DNA of 64,000 nucleotides from JAAYDI01 sp052034005 (GCA_052034005.1 JBPOJB010000003.1:97982-161981), one strand, 5' to 3'; counted from the stretch's first letter, positions 1 through 8,670 are shown. Notes: generated by a model from the sequence alone, not told the origin. Made by a program: numbers and translations.

Positions 1-2
1 GC

Positions 3-176
3 GTCGCGTCATGGGGCTTTCGGAAAGTGCTGCCGAAAGCTGCCGGAAGGCTTGCCGGTCGGGCAGTGCCAGTCGTCGGATGGACGACGCTCGCTGCGGA
101 TGCACTCTTGTTGTCAGATATCGCTTATTGCGACTGGCAAATGGCACTGAATGCTCAACCTCTGCCTCCGGATTAA
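3..176 (+). CDS. C-terminal fragment of a larger protein, polymorphic-toxin-like tail (partial, starts before window)
   Basis: An open frame enters from the left edge and stops with TAA at 174-176; it has no start codon inside the window, so only the last 57 residues are visible. The tail contains AAGRLAGRAVPVVGW followed by a hydrophobic, alanine/leucine-rich stretch and an acidic, aromatic end. A glycine/alanine-rich helix followed by a PVVGW-type turn is common at or near the ends of secreted polymorphic toxins, and two small orphan genes follow at once, which is the usual toxin-immunity order. The family cannot be named from 57 residues. The frame was preferred over a competing ATG frame at 11-223, which has no recognisable protein character. 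Confidence 0.45.
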   Translation, partial: VASWGFRKVLPKAAGRLAGRAVPVVGWTTLAADALLLSDIAYCDWQMALNAQPLPPD

Positions 177-241
177 CGGTTCGTGACGCTGTGGATGTAG
201 TTGTGCCCTTGAATCCGTCGTAACGAACCCGGTGTGACCTG

Positions 242-631
242 ATGCCAGAGCCGGATGCAAGATTCCTGGAAATAGCCGAGCTACTGCGGGCTAGTCTTGG
301 TCCGTTGAAACGATCAAAGCGAATCACGATGGACACCACCTTGTTTGTCGATCTGGCACTGTGGGGAGACGATGCCGTGGAGTTCCTGCAGGCGTTTGGC
401 GACCGGTGGGGTGTTGACTTGTCCATGCTGCTTTTCGATAGGCACTTCCTGCCGGAAGGATACAGTCGTTCGGAGTTGTTTTTGTGGCCGCTTGCTGCCT
501 GGAAGCGTTTCTTCTCCTCTGGGAGGAAAAGTGCGCATCTTATTCCGATAAGCCTCCGACAACTCGGTGAAGCCGCTAACATTGGCCGTTGGCCAGCCGA
601 ATGGTCTCGGAGAGAGGGGACAGAGGCATAG
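242..631 (+). CDS. DUF1493 family protein
   Basis: A 129-residue soluble protein. The central part (about residues 28-72) matches my memory of the DUF1493 family: a Thr-Leu pair, then DLALWGDDAVEFLQAF, then a WGVDLS turn and an FDRHF motif. DUF1493 proteins are small, predicted to be related to acyl carrier proteins, and have no proven function; they are often found as orphans in variable regions. There is no obvious serine for phosphopantetheine attachment in the GDDA motif, so a carrier role is doubtful here. It lies 65 bases after the truncated upstream frame and before another small gene. Codon use is less GC-rich at third positions than in the genes beyond 1.8 kb, which suggests a variable or acquired islet. 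Start ATG 242 has no strong SD site. Confidence 0.7.
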   Translation: MPEPDARFLEIAELLRASLGPLKRSKRITMDTTLFVDLALWGDDAVEFLQAFGDRWGVDLSMLLFDRHFLPEGYSRSELFLWPLAAWKRFFSSGRKSAHLIPISLRQLGEAANIGRWPAEWSRREGTEA

Positions 632-682
632 GCCCGATCAAGGGCACAGGGACTAATCGGTCGCCAGCCGCCGAGTGGCGTT

Positions 683-1045
683 GTGGAGAGAAGGCAATTG
701 GTTCTGCTCATACCTGACGAATTGAAGCAGCGGGCATATTTCAGTAGCGGCGGGGAAGCCGCCTGGTCATCTGAGGACGCGCAAGCAATCATTGACTTGG
801 CGAGCGAATCCAGCATTGGTATTCTTGGACTTGAGGTTTGGCTCCCGACTGTACCTGGACCAACGATACCGGCGCCTTTCATTTATACGCTGTCCATCGC
901 GCCATTCGCAAACGAATCTCGGCAGCACTTTGTCGAGCGCTCAATTCAGGCGGCTCGTGAATACGTCAAGACCTTCGTTTGGGATGCGGCTGACCAATCC
1001 CATCACGGACACGTGCCGTACTTCAACTTTACATTCGACGAATGA
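683..1045 (+). CDS. Small hypothetical protein, immunity-protein-like
   Basis: A 120-residue soluble protein beginning at GTG 683. No signal peptide or membrane segment is present. The pattern W-S-x-E-D-A followed by a helix and then ILGLEVWLP resembles small immunity proteins of the Imm40 type, but this is from memory of the pattern and is weak. The C-terminal half has regularly spaced aromatic residues (YVKTFVW, PYFNFTF). It lies 51 bases downstream of the DUF1493 gene in the same direction, so the two may be co-transcribed with the truncated frame at the left edge. If that frame is a toxin, one of these two is the likely antidote. Otherwise this is an orphan of unknown function. Confidence 0.5.
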   Translation: MERRQLVLLIPDELKQRAYFSSGGEAAWSSEDAQAIIDLASESSIGILGLEVWLPTVPGPTIPAPFIYTLSIAPFANESRQHFVERSIQAAREYVKTFVWDAADQSHHGHVPYFNFTFDE

Positions 1046-1866
1046 AGATGATCACAGTGAACAGGTGAACGAGCCCAGCTTGCGTAAATTGGTCAGGAAA
1101 GGAGGACATCAATACTGTGACCTTCCGCATGGCAGAAACCTTCCGGGTAATCAGACACTCTGATTCGGTTCTCTCTGACTCGGCTCCCCGGATTCAGTTC
1201 GGGTCCACCATGATGGCCGGCCGAAGGCCCAATTCACCGCCGCCAGAAAACAAAGAGTCTGCAACCTGCCTGCCGCGCTCAATTTCCAGCTCCGGCGCGA
1301 TCTCGGGCGCCACCCCCCCCAGCCCCCCCTTTGCAAGGGGGGGTGAGTTATGTAACCCTTTTCGCCGTGCCAAGTGCAGCCCCCCCCTTTTTGCAAGTGG
1401 GGGTGAATTGTGTAACCCTTTTCGCCGTGCCAAGTGCAGCCCCCCCCTTTTTGCAAGGGGTGGGTGAGTTATTTGCCCTTTTCGCCGCGCCAAGTGCAGT
1501 TCCCCCCCTTGCAAAGGGGGGGCAGGGGGGGTGAAACCATGAGCAGGGTTTACAACCGAGGCAGTCAGAAGCTCAGAAGCAGACCCTCTGGTTTCGAGTT
1601 CTGAATGACCGTGTGCCAGCCAGGGTCAGTAGGTCGGGCCAGTCATCTGTGCGCTCGGCGCCGCGGGGAGGCCAAGGCAAGTCGAGCCCTTTCCCTGATT
1701 TCCTAGCGCGCCCACTTTCACCTTGTCTCGGTCGAGCCGTTGGTGGTACACTCCGCCGCTCTTTCGGACACGGGCGCACCCTGGACGCGCCGGGGTGCCG
1801 GACAGGCGCGCGCCGTCCCTTCGGACGGACACATCCCGACACTGGAAGCCGACGAACTCCGCGCTC
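1046..1866. other. Intergenic region around the repeat element
   Basis: Apart from the repeat element at 1311-1533 no gene is supported. An AAGGAGG sequence near 1099 precedes a GTG at 1117, but the frame that follows runs straight into the repeats and has no protein-like composition; it could be the remains of a third small gene of the left islet. The stretch 1534-1866 shows nothing recognisable, including no clear promoter for the peptidase gene. Confidence 0.5.
1311..1533. repeat. G/C-tract repeat element with inverted ends and a 60-bp internal period
   Basis: Three successive units repeat at exactly 60 bases (the TTCGCCG core falls at 1361, 1421 and 1481). Each unit joins a C-tract/TTGCAA/G-tract hairpin to a conserved spacer containing CCTTTTCGCCG and CCAAGTGCAG. 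The outer borders are inverted copies of each other: 1311-1337 (CAC, C-tract, AG, C-tract, TTTGCAAG) pairs with 1508-1533 read backwards. Hairpins near 1325-1343 and 1502-1522 have 8-9 bp stems with loops of about 3 bases. Frames running through it on both strands are repeat artefacts (HLARRKG periodicity). It may be a small non-autonomous element or an intergenic palindromic repeat family. Confidence 0.8.
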
Positions 1867-3528
1867 ATGGTTGCATCTGCTCTCGTATTGGCCCTGAGTG
1901 TCGCGATGGCCGGCGGTCCGGACACGGTCGTCGTGAGCCCGGCGGAATACCTGGACGCGCTGCGGCCGTGGATTGCGCACCGGGCGGCACAGGGGCACCA
2001 GTTCGCGTTCATCCCCGCGACGCTCAGTGCCGAGCAGATCCGCGCGGGGATCCGTGAGCAGGCACGTGGGGGCGCCTTGAAGTCGGTTGTGTTGGTGGGC
2101 GATGCCGAGCCCACGGCGGCGTGGGACCCGCGTGTTCGCGCCCGGTGCGTGCCGGCCTTCATGGCGACGGCCAAAGTGAACGTGAAGTGGCATTCGCTGC
2201 CGGAGATCGCCACCGACAACTGGTACGCGGATCTGGACGACGACGGCGTGCCGGATCTGGCGATCGGCCGACTGCCGGCGGACAGTCCGCAGGACCTGAG
2301 CGTGATGGTGGCGAAGATCCTGGCGTACGAGACCCACCCGTTCCCGGGCCCCTGGTGCCAGCGGATCAACCTGGTCGCCGGCGTCGGTGGCCTGGGCCCG
2401 CTGATCGATCCGATCGTGGAGCTGGCCACGAAGCGATTCCTCACCGACGGGATCCCAGCCGGTTACGACACGTCGATGACGTACGCCAATTGGCGCAGCC
2501 CGTTCTGTCCCAGCCCGGGGCAGTTCCATGCGGCCACGATCAGCCGGCTCAACGAGGGGTGCCTGTTCTGGGTGTACGTCGGGCATGGCTACCCGTACCA
2601 GCTCGACCGCGTACGGGTCCCGGGCCGCTCGCATCACATCCTCAGCACGGCCGACGTGGCCCAGCTTGACAATCGCCAGGGCATGCCGATCGCCATCTTC
2701 CTGGCCTGCTATACGGGCGCTTATGACTTCCCTTACGACTGCCTGGCCGAACAGATGTTGCGTGCGCCGGGCGGTCCGGTGGCGGTCCTCGCGGGCTCGC
2801 GCGTCACGATGCCCTACGGCATGGCCGTGTTGGGGACCGGGTTGATGGACGAGTATTTCCGACAGCGCCGCGAGACGCTCGGCGAAGTCGTGCTCCACGC
2901 GAAGCGGCAGATGATGGAAGGAGGCGCCGAGCGGGCGGACCGCAAGCTGCTGGAGTGGATGGCTCGGGCCATGAGCCCCGATCCCCAACTGCTGGCCGAC
3001 GAGCGGCAGGAGCACATCTTGCTGTTCAACCTCATGGGTGACCCGTTGCTCCGTCTGAAACACCCTCAGGAGGTGTCCGTGGAGGTGGCGGACCGTGCGG
3101 TGGCGGGCACGCAGTTGGAGATCCGCGGCAGCAGCCCGCTGGCCGGCCGCTGCCGGGTGGAACTGGTCTGCCGTCGCGACCGGCTGCGCGAGGAGCCGCC
3201 GGCGCGACAGCGTTTCGACCCCTCGGCCGGCGCGCAGGCGTCGTTCGATGACACCTATCGGAAAGCCAACAACCGATGTTGGATCCAGCGTGACGTGGCG
3301 GTCGACCGGGGGACGTTCCTGACCGCGCTGAAGATCCCGGCCGAAGCGCGTGGCCCGTGCCATGTGCGCGTGTTCGTGGAGGATCACGCGGGCGGCCAAT
3401 TCGCGCTCGGCTCCCGGGACATCTACATCGCGGCACCCCGGCTCGCCGCGCTGCCCGTGCCCATCGGCCTCGATGAGCGCTTGCCCGCCGAGAAAACCCA
3501 GGGGCGGGTCTCGGACCTGACGCGGTGA
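1867..3528 (+). CDS. Secreted C25 (gingipain-type) cysteine peptidase domain protein
   Basis: A 553-residue protein. The start at ATG 1867 gives a short hydrophobic signal peptide (MVASALVLALSVAMAGG); the frame is open further upstream but without signal character. The body reads as a peptidase C25 domain: an N-terminal Rossmann-like part with VVLVGDAEP (about residue 75) and DLAIGRLPA, then the catalytic histidine in YVGHG (His240) and the catalytic cysteine in FLACYTGAYD (Cys281). C25 enzymes are caspase-fold peptidases; gingipains are secreted virulence proteases, but most homologues in environmental bacteria are uncharacterised. The C-terminal third (about 400-553) looks like a beta-rich, Ig-like domain. 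No sorting tail is evident. The gene stands alone; its substrate is unknown. Confidence 0.75.
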   Translation: MVASALVLALSVAMAGGPDTVVVSPAEYLDALRPWIAHRAAQGHQFAFIPATLSAEQIRAGIREQARGGALKSVVLVGDAEPTAAWDPRVRARCVPAFMATAKVNVKWHSLPEIATDNWYADLDDDGVPDLAIGRLPADSPQDLSVMVAKILAYETHPFPGPWCQRINLVAGVGGLGPLIDPIVELATKRFLTDGIPAGYDTSMTYANWRSPFCPSPGQFHAATISRLNEGCLFWVYVGHGYPYQLDRVRVPGRSHHILSTADVAQLDNRQGMPIAIFLACYTGAYDFPYDCLAEQMLRAPGGPVAVLAGSRVTMPYGMAVLGTGLMDEYFRQRRETLGEVVLHAKRQMMEGGAERADRKLLEWMARAMSPDPQLLADERQEHILLFNLMGDPLLRLKHPQEVSVEVADRAVAGTQLEIRGSSPLAGRCRVELVCRRDRLREEPPARQRFDPSAGAQASFDDTYRKANNRCWIQRDVAVDRGTFLTALKIPAEARGPCHVRVFVEDHAGGQFALGSRDIYIAAPRLAALPVPIGLDERLPAEKTQGRVSDLTR

Positions 3529-3618
3529 GTGTCCGCGCGTCCGATCGCCTCCGCGGTCCGTCCCGGCGCGCCGTACATCGGGCGGCCTGCTGATTTCCGA
3601 GTCCGAGCCCGGGTCCGC

Positions 3619-3906
3619 CTACCGATCGACGTGACGCTCGGCGGCTTCCATCCAGCGGAACAGCGCCTTGAGTCGTGAGGTGCTCCAGTCCAACAGCCAC
3701 CATTCGGGCAGCAGGAGGCCGATCATTGCCAGCATCGAGACCATCGCCTGGACTTTCGGGATATCGATGCGAGCCGGGAGGAGCGCGCGGCACAGTGAGA
3801 CGGCCAGCACGCGATTGATCACCAGCAGGATGCAGGTGACCACGGTGGTTCGGACCAGCACGCTCGTGCCGGACCGCCGGGCATCACGGGGGCGATGGGA
3901 GCACAT
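3619..3906 (-). CDS. Small hypothetical membrane protein
   Basis: A 95-residue protein from ATG 3906 (MCSHRPRDARR). Two hydrophobic segments are visible, about residues 14-37 (VLVRTTVVTCILLVINRVLA) and 48-66 (MVSMLAMIGLLLPEWWLLDW), followed by a charged tail. This reads like a two-helix inner-membrane protein with a basic N-terminus. The frame is open further upstream, but that extension has no membrane or domain character. It sits between two forward genes. I do not recognise a family. The alternative is that this is a chance frame, though the helices on this strand argue for a real gene. Confidence 0.45.
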   Translation of the reverse strand: MCSHRPRDARRSGTSVLVRTTVVTCILLVINRVLAVSLCRALLPARIDIPKVQAMVSMLAMIGLLLPEWWLLDWSTSRLKALFRWMEAAERHVDR

Positions 3907-4120
3907 GGACGCGCACCCCTCGGATCTATGAGGATCGATCGAATTGCCATATCGAGCATTGCATACGGGCGCGTCCGGATCAAGGCTCCTCGATCTGTCT
4001 TGGAGCCGATTGGGATTGCGGATATCATGTGGCACCTTCGGCCGGGGCGCGCGGAGCGGTGCGTCCACAATCGGCCGGGAGGCCTACTCTGCAGGGAACG
4101 GATTGCGCGGAGACTCGGAC

Positions 4121-5296
4121 ATGTGGGTGATGTCCCTCGGGCGACGGCGGATTCGATGCGTAGCGGCCGCGCTCACCACGGCGACGACGACGATGATGGT
4201 GATGGCGGTGATGGGCGTGGCGGCGGCCGGGCCGCTGTGGGCCGGGGCGCCGGTGGAGGATGCCGGCAAGTTGAGCAACCAGTTGTACGAGCAGGCGAAT
4301 AAGGCGACGACCTTCGCGCAGCTCAACCAGATCCTCACGCGGGTCGATGCGTTGCGCGCGTCGGGCGTGAACCCGCAGTTGGACAAGTATCTGACCGACC
4401 TGCAGGCCTGGGTGCTGCACCGGCGCGGCGAAGCCTATGTGAAGCAGGCGGCCGAGGCGAGCGTCGACGGGCAGGCGGACCTGAGCCGGCAGCTGGACGG
4501 CAAAGCCATGCAGGACTTCGACGCGGCGATCAAGCTCGACCCCAGCCGCTGGAAGTCCTTCCATCACCGCGGCGTCTGCTTCGCGTTGGCCGGCGAATTC
4601 GAGAAAGCCCTGAGCGATTTCTCCCGGACGATCGAACTGCGTCCGACTTACGAAAGCGCGTGGTTCAACCGGGGCGAGATCCACTACGAGATGGGCCAGT
4701 TCGCCAAGGCCATCGCCGATTATGACGAAGCCATCCGGTTGCAGGGGACCGACGCGGGGTACTTCACCAGCCGAGGCCACGCCCATTTCCAGTTGCGCCA
4801 ATTCGACGCGGCGCTGGACGACTACAGCCGCGCCGTGCAGCTCGACCCGCGGAACCCGGAACGGATCACCTATCACGGCGAGGCCTGCCGCAGCATGGGG
4901 CGCTGGGAGCAGGCCGCCAACGACTTCCGCCAGGCCGTCACGCTCGACAACCAGTTCGGCCGTGCGTTCCAGAGCGCGGCATGGCTGATGGCCACCTGCC
5001 CGGACGAACAGTATCGCCACGCCGATTTGGCGCTCCGCGCCGCCCGGAAAGCCATCGAGCTGGACGGCGACCAGGACTATATCTACCTCGATACGCTGGC
5101 GGCCGCCCTGGCCAACGCCGGGCAGTTCGACGCGGCGCAAGAAGTCGTGCGCCAAGCCATCCGGCTCGCCCCGCCGGTCAACGCCGGCCCGCTCCGACAG
5201 CGACTCGACCTGTATCGCCGCGGCCAACCGTTCCGCCAGAGCCTGGAGGCCAACACGCGCCGCGTGGCCAGGACGCCGGGCGGTGGCCAGCGATGA
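4121..5296 (+). CDS. Exported tetratricopeptide repeat protein
   Basis: A 391-residue protein. Start ATG 4121 (or ATG 4130) precedes a basic then strongly hydrophobic segment (RRRIRCVAAAL, then MVMAVMGVAAAGPLWAG), a likely signal peptide. From about residue 140 to 320 come at least four TPR units, recognisable by W-x-x-x-G/R-x-x-Y/H, A-x-x-D-F/Y and the I-x-L-x-P ends (for example IKLDPSRWKSF, IELRPTYESAW, VQLDPRNPER). A further helical repeat with LDTLAAALANAGQFDAA follows near 325-345. TPR arrays bind other proteins; the partner is not indicated. The neighbouring CPBP gene runs convergently and ends 32 bases away. Confidence 0.85.
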   Translation: MWVMSLGRRRIRCVAAALTTATTTMMVMAVMGVAAAGPLWAGAPVEDAGKLSNQLYEQANKATTFAQLNQILTRVDALRASGVNPQLDKYLTDLQAWVLHRRGEAYVKQAAEASVDGQADLSRQLDGKAMQDFDAAIKLDPSRWKSFHHRGVCFALAGEFEKALSDFSRTIELRPTYESAWFNRGEIHYEMGQFAKAIADYDEAIRLQGTDAGYFTSRGHAHFQLRQFDAALDDYSRAVQLDPRNPERITYHGEACRSMGRWEQAANDFRQAVTLDNQFGRAFQSAAWLMATCPDEQYRHADLALRAARKAIELDGDQDYIYLDTLAAALANAGQFDAAQEVVRQAIRLAPPVNAGPLRQRLDLYRRGQPFRQSLEANTRRVARTPGGGQR

Positions 5297-5328
5297 CGGG
5301 TCCTTGACCGGCTGGAAGCCGCCGGCGG

Positions 5329-6099
5329 CTACCAGAGCTTCCAGTCCTGCCAGAGCACGATGTAGGTCCCCAGCAGGCCGTTGGTGATGGCGTGTGCCAC
5401 GACGCAGTCCCAGATGCTGCGTGTGCGGGCGTAGAGCAGGGTGATCAGCGAGAACCAGAGGGCGGCCGCAATCCACTCGGCCGGATGCGACAACACGCCG
5501 TAGAGCGTGCCGACTGCCGCCATGGCCCAAGTGACTTCCCCCCACGGGATCGTCCACCACTCGACACGCACGAAGAAACGCATCACGAAGCCGCGCAAGA
5601 AAAACTCCTCCGCCACCGGGACCACCAGCACGAGCCCCAGAAACCGGACGACCAGAAACGCCGCCAGCCCCCAGGGCGTGTCGCCCAACGCGGTCCACGG
5701 ATCAAAGCCCGGACGCGCCACGGCAGCCACCCAGTCCGCCCGCCCGATAACCGTCAACAACCGGGCCTCCCAGCCCAGGCGGCAGGTCGCGATCCACAGA
5801 ACGCCCCCCACGATCCCCACGACCACCGCCAGGCCCGTCACACGCCCCGGGGCCGCGCGGTAGACCGGAGCGACCAGCCAGACCGCACCCAGGGTCGCCA
5901 CCAGCTGGACCGCGGTCGCCAGGGGATAGCTGTACCGGGCCAGCGCCCAGTCGGTCAACAGGTACATGACCAGCGGGAGCACATACGGCACCCAGCGGTG
6001 GCGAGTGAACCAGCGAGCGTCCGGCGCACCGGCCGTCCCGTCGAGCGGGCCGTCGTGTGATGCTGAGCGCTCTGGGGTGTTGGGCGCGGACAGGGGCAT
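5329..6099 (-). CDS. CPBP intramembrane metalloprotease, PEP-CTERM-associated CAAX-protease-like type
   Basis: A 256-residue polytopic membrane protein with about seven hydrophobic segments. The CPBP (CAAX protease and bacteriocin-processing, ABI/Rce1) motifs are present: EEFFLRGF near residue 170, a conserved histidine in GVLSHPAEW, and HAITN near the C-terminus. The region from VRFLGLVLVVPVAEEFFLRGFV to the very end, including the terminal HAITNGLLGTYIVLWQDWKLW-like ending in Trp, resembles the CAAX-protease-related family that travels with exosortase/PEP-CTERM systems (TIGR03008); that match is from memory. No exosortase gene lies in this window. A GGAGG site lies 10 bases before ATG 6099. 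It is divergent from EF-G. Confidence 0.8.
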   Translation of the reverse strand: MPLSAPNTPERSASHDGPLDGTAGAPDARWFTRHRWVPYVLPLVMYLLTDWALARYSYPLATAVQLVATLGAVWLVAPVYRAAPGRVTGLAVVVGIVGGVLWIATCRLGWEARLLTVIGRADWVAAVARPGFDPWTALGDTPWGLAAFLVVRFLGLVLVVPVAEEFFLRGFVMRFFVRVEWWTIPWGEVTWAMAAVGTLYGVLSHPAEWIAAALWFSLITLLYARTRSIWDCVVAHAITNGLLGTYIVLWQDWKLW

Positions 6100-6564
6100 G
6101 GCACAGGGTCCTCCATGGTGAACCTTCCAATCTTAGACCGCCGCTGCGATGAACGTCGCCCCGCGGCACGATCGACCCGGCAAAATCTGACCTTTTCGGG
6201 CGGGGATTTTGCAGTAAGATTGCAGGCGTGGGGCGCAAGACGGTTATCCGGAGTGGACGGCCGGCACCGTTGCCGCTCGTATTGCGGGAGAGCCTGGCGG
6301 GCCGGACCTGTTCCGCGGCGGGCGAGGGTGCCCCCAATCAGTGTAGTGCGTCGGCGAGGTGATCTGCGGCGCGCGCATGCACGCCCACTCTCCTGAACGC
6401 GCGTCGCGGACAGGAGCGGACCCGACTGTGGCTCGCCGGGAGTCGTGCGGGCGGGTTCCTGCCATGCTGCCAGGGCGTTGGTTCCGTGGGCGCACCGGCG
6501 ACTGGTTTTCCGGTGTGGGTGTCCCGCGGCGACCTTAGGTCGGAATGTCCGAACCAGGTGTTCC
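6100..6564. other. Divergent intergenic region between the CPBP protease and EF-G
   Basis: No gene is supported here. Several short frames are arginine-rich and have no family character. The stretch must carry the promoters of both flanking genes. A TAAGAT at 6215-6220 could be a forward -10 element but lacks a good -35. Confidence 0.4.
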
Positions 6565-8655
6565 ATGAAACTCGAACGTGTCAGAAACATCGGCATCTCG
6601 GCCCACATCGATTCGGGCAAGACCACGCTCAGCGAGCGGATCCTCTACTACACGGGCCGCATCCACAAGATGGAGGAGGTCAAGGGGGACGGTGCCGGCG
6701 CGACGATGGACTTCATGGAATTGGAGCGGGAGCGTGGGATCACGATCGGCAGCGCGGCGACGAGTGTCGCCTGGGCGGGTCACCACATCAATCTGATCGA
6801 CACGCCGGGCCATGTCGACTTCACGGTGGAGGTGGAGCGCAGCTTGCGCGTGCTGGACGGCGCGATCCTGGTTCTCTGTGCGGTGGGCGGGGTGCAGTCC
6901 CAGTCGCTGACGGTGGATCGGCAGATGAAGCGTTATCACGTCCCGCGTCTGGCGTTCATCAACAAGATGGACCGTACGGGCGCGAGCGCCGAGCGCGTGT
7001 GCCAGGAGATTCGGGACAGGCTGGGCGACGAAGCCATCCTGATGCAGTATCCGATCGGCGCCGGCGACACGTTCGAGGGCGTGATCGATCTGGTGACGCT
7101 CGAGGCGCTCTACTTCGACGGTGCGCACGGCGAGACGGTGCGTCGCGCGCCGATTCCCGAGCCGTGTCGGGCCGGTGCGCAGGCGGCGCGCACCCGGATG
7201 CTCGAGGCGTTGGCGATGTACAGCGACGAGCTGATGGAGTTGTTGCTGTCGGAAGAGCCGGTGCCCGAGGATCTGATCCACCGCATCACGCGGTTGGTCG
7301 TACAGCAGCAGGATGTGACGCCCGTGTTCGTGGGCAGTGCCTATCGCAACAAGGGCGTCCAGCCGTTGCTGGACGCGGTCGCTCGGTACCTGCCCTCGCC
7401 GCTGGAGCGCGAGATCGTGGCGCGCCGGGTGGATGACCCGCAGCAGACGCTGGCGTTGGCGCCCGATCCGGACGCCCCGTTCGTCGGCATGGCTTTCAAG
7501 ATCGTCGACGACCCGTACGGACAACTCACGTTCGTACGCGTCTACCAGGGCCGCCTGGAGAAGGGCCAGATGTACTACAACCAGCGGACCGGCAAGCGCG
7601 ACCGGTTCAGCCGGGTTGTACGGATGCACGCGGACAAGCGGGAGGAAATCGACGCGGCGCAGGCGGGCGACATCGTGGCCGTGATGGGCATCGAGGGCGC
7701 CAGCGGCGACACCTACTCCGCACAACCCGCCTTCTGCTCGCTCGAGAGCATGTTCGTGCCGGAACCGGTGATCCAGGCGGCCATTAGCCCGGTCAATCGG
7801 ACCGACGCCGACCGGCTTGGCAAGGCGCTGGCGCGGTTTCGCAAGGAGGACCCGACGTTCCGTGTGACGACCGACCCGGAGACGAACGAGATCCTGATTG
7901 CCGGCATGGGCGAGCTGCATCTGGAGATTTACGTCGAGCGGATCCGCCGCGAGTACAAGGTGCCGGTGGAGGTCGGCGCGCCGAAGGTCAGCTACCGGGA
8001 GTCGCCGACGCAAGCGGTCGCGTTCAACTACAAGCACCGCAAGCAGACGGGCGGGGCGGGGCAGTACGCGCACATCGTGGGCCGCCTGGAACCGCTGGGG
8101 GACGAGCGCGAATCGGACTTCGTGTTCGAGGAGTGCGTCGTCGGCGGCCGCATCCCCAAGCAGTTCATCCCGTCGATCGAGCGTGGGCTGCGCGACTGCC
8201 TGGCCCGGGGGCCGCTGGCTCGGTTCCCCGTCGTGGGTCTGAAGGTCGTGATCGAAGACGGCTCGTATCACGAGGTCGACAGCAGCGACCGGGCCTTCCA
8301 GGTCTGTGCCCAGAGCTGTTTCCGGGAGACGTTCCCCAAGACCAGGCCGGTCCTGCTCGAGCCGGTGATGAAGGTGGACATCGAGTCCCCCGAGCGGTAC
8401 CAGGGCGCCATCGTCGGGGACCTGACCAGCCGCCGCGGCCTGATCCAGGCGACCCAGATGCGCGATGGGCACGTTCAGCTCCAGGCCGAGGTGCCGCTGG
8501 CCGAGACGTTCGGTTACGCCACGGATCTGCGGAGCATGACCCAGGGCCAGGGCACCTTCACCATGGAGCTGGCCCGCTATCGCCGCGTGCCCATGTCGCT
8601 GCAGGAAGCGATCGTGGCCGAGAAACGGGAATCGCAGCTCGTCGCGTCGCGCTGA
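6565..8655 (+). CDS. fusA: Elongation factor G, spdEFG1/mitochondrial-EFG1-like
   Basis: A 696-residue translational GTPase that moves tRNAs and mRNA through the ribosome. Start ATG 6565 is the family start. G1 is AHIDSGKT (13-20), with serine where canonical EF-G has histidine or alanine; G3 is DTPGHVDF (from 79); G4 is NKMD (133-136). Domains II to V follow, including GRIPKQFIPSIERG and the LTSRRG stretch of domain V. The N-terminus (RNIGISAHIDSGKTTL, YYTGRIHKM, and the ELERERGITI switch) resembles mitochondrial EFG1, which is how the spd-type EF-Gs of spirochaetes, planctomycetes and delta-proteobacteria are known. Planctomycetes usually carry several EF-G paralogues, so this may not be the only one. 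It is not in an str operon here. Confidence 0.93.
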   Translation: MKLERVRNIGISAHIDSGKTTLSERILYYTGRIHKMEEVKGDGAGATMDFMELERERGITIGSAATSVAWAGHHINLIDTPGHVDFTVEVERSLRVLDGAILVLCAVGGVQSQSLTVDRQMKRYHVPRLAFINKMDRTGASAERVCQEIRDRLGDEAILMQYPIGAGDTFEGVIDLVTLEALYFDGAHGETVRRAPIPEPCRAGAQAARTRMLEALAMYSDELMELLLSEEPVPEDLIHRITRLVVQQQDVTPVFVGSAYRNKGVQPLLDAVARYLPSPLEREIVARRVDDPQQTLALAPDPDAPFVGMAFKIVDDPYGQLTFVRVYQGRLEKGQMYYNQRTGKRDRFSRVVRMHADKREEIDAAQAGDIVAVMGIEGASGDTYSAQPAFCSLESMFVPEPVIQAAISPVNRTDADRLGKALARFRKEDPTFRVTTDPETNEILIAGMGELHLEIYVERIRREYKVPVEVGAPKVSYRESPTQAVAFNYKHRKQTGGAGQYAHIVGRLEPLGDERESDFVFEECVVGGRIPKQFIPSIERGLRDCLARGPLARFPVVGLKVVIEDGSYHEVDSSDRAFQVCAQSCFRETFPKTRPVLLEPVMKVDIESPERYQGAIVGDLTSRRGLIQATQMRDGHVQLQAEVPLAETFGYATDLRSMTQGQGTFTMELARYRRVPMSLQEAIVAEKRESQLVASR

Positions 8656-8670
8656 ACGTCGGACTGGCCG

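Noticed and set aside
11..223. 70-codon ATG frame at the left edge
   Set aside because: Overlaps the more protein-like partial frame at 3-176 and has a serine/arginine-rich, featureless composition.
1117..1467. Frame after an AAGGAGG site entering the repeat element
   Set aside because: The protein is formed mostly by the 60-bp repeat and has no recognisable content; possibly a relic of a gene.
1311..1533. Possible CRISPR array
   Set aside because: Repeats are directly adjacent with no variable spacers, and no cas genes are nearby.
1573..3399. 608-codon minus-strand frame opposite the C25 peptidase
   Set aside because: Histidine/arginine-rich shadow; the plus-strand frame has catalytic motifs.
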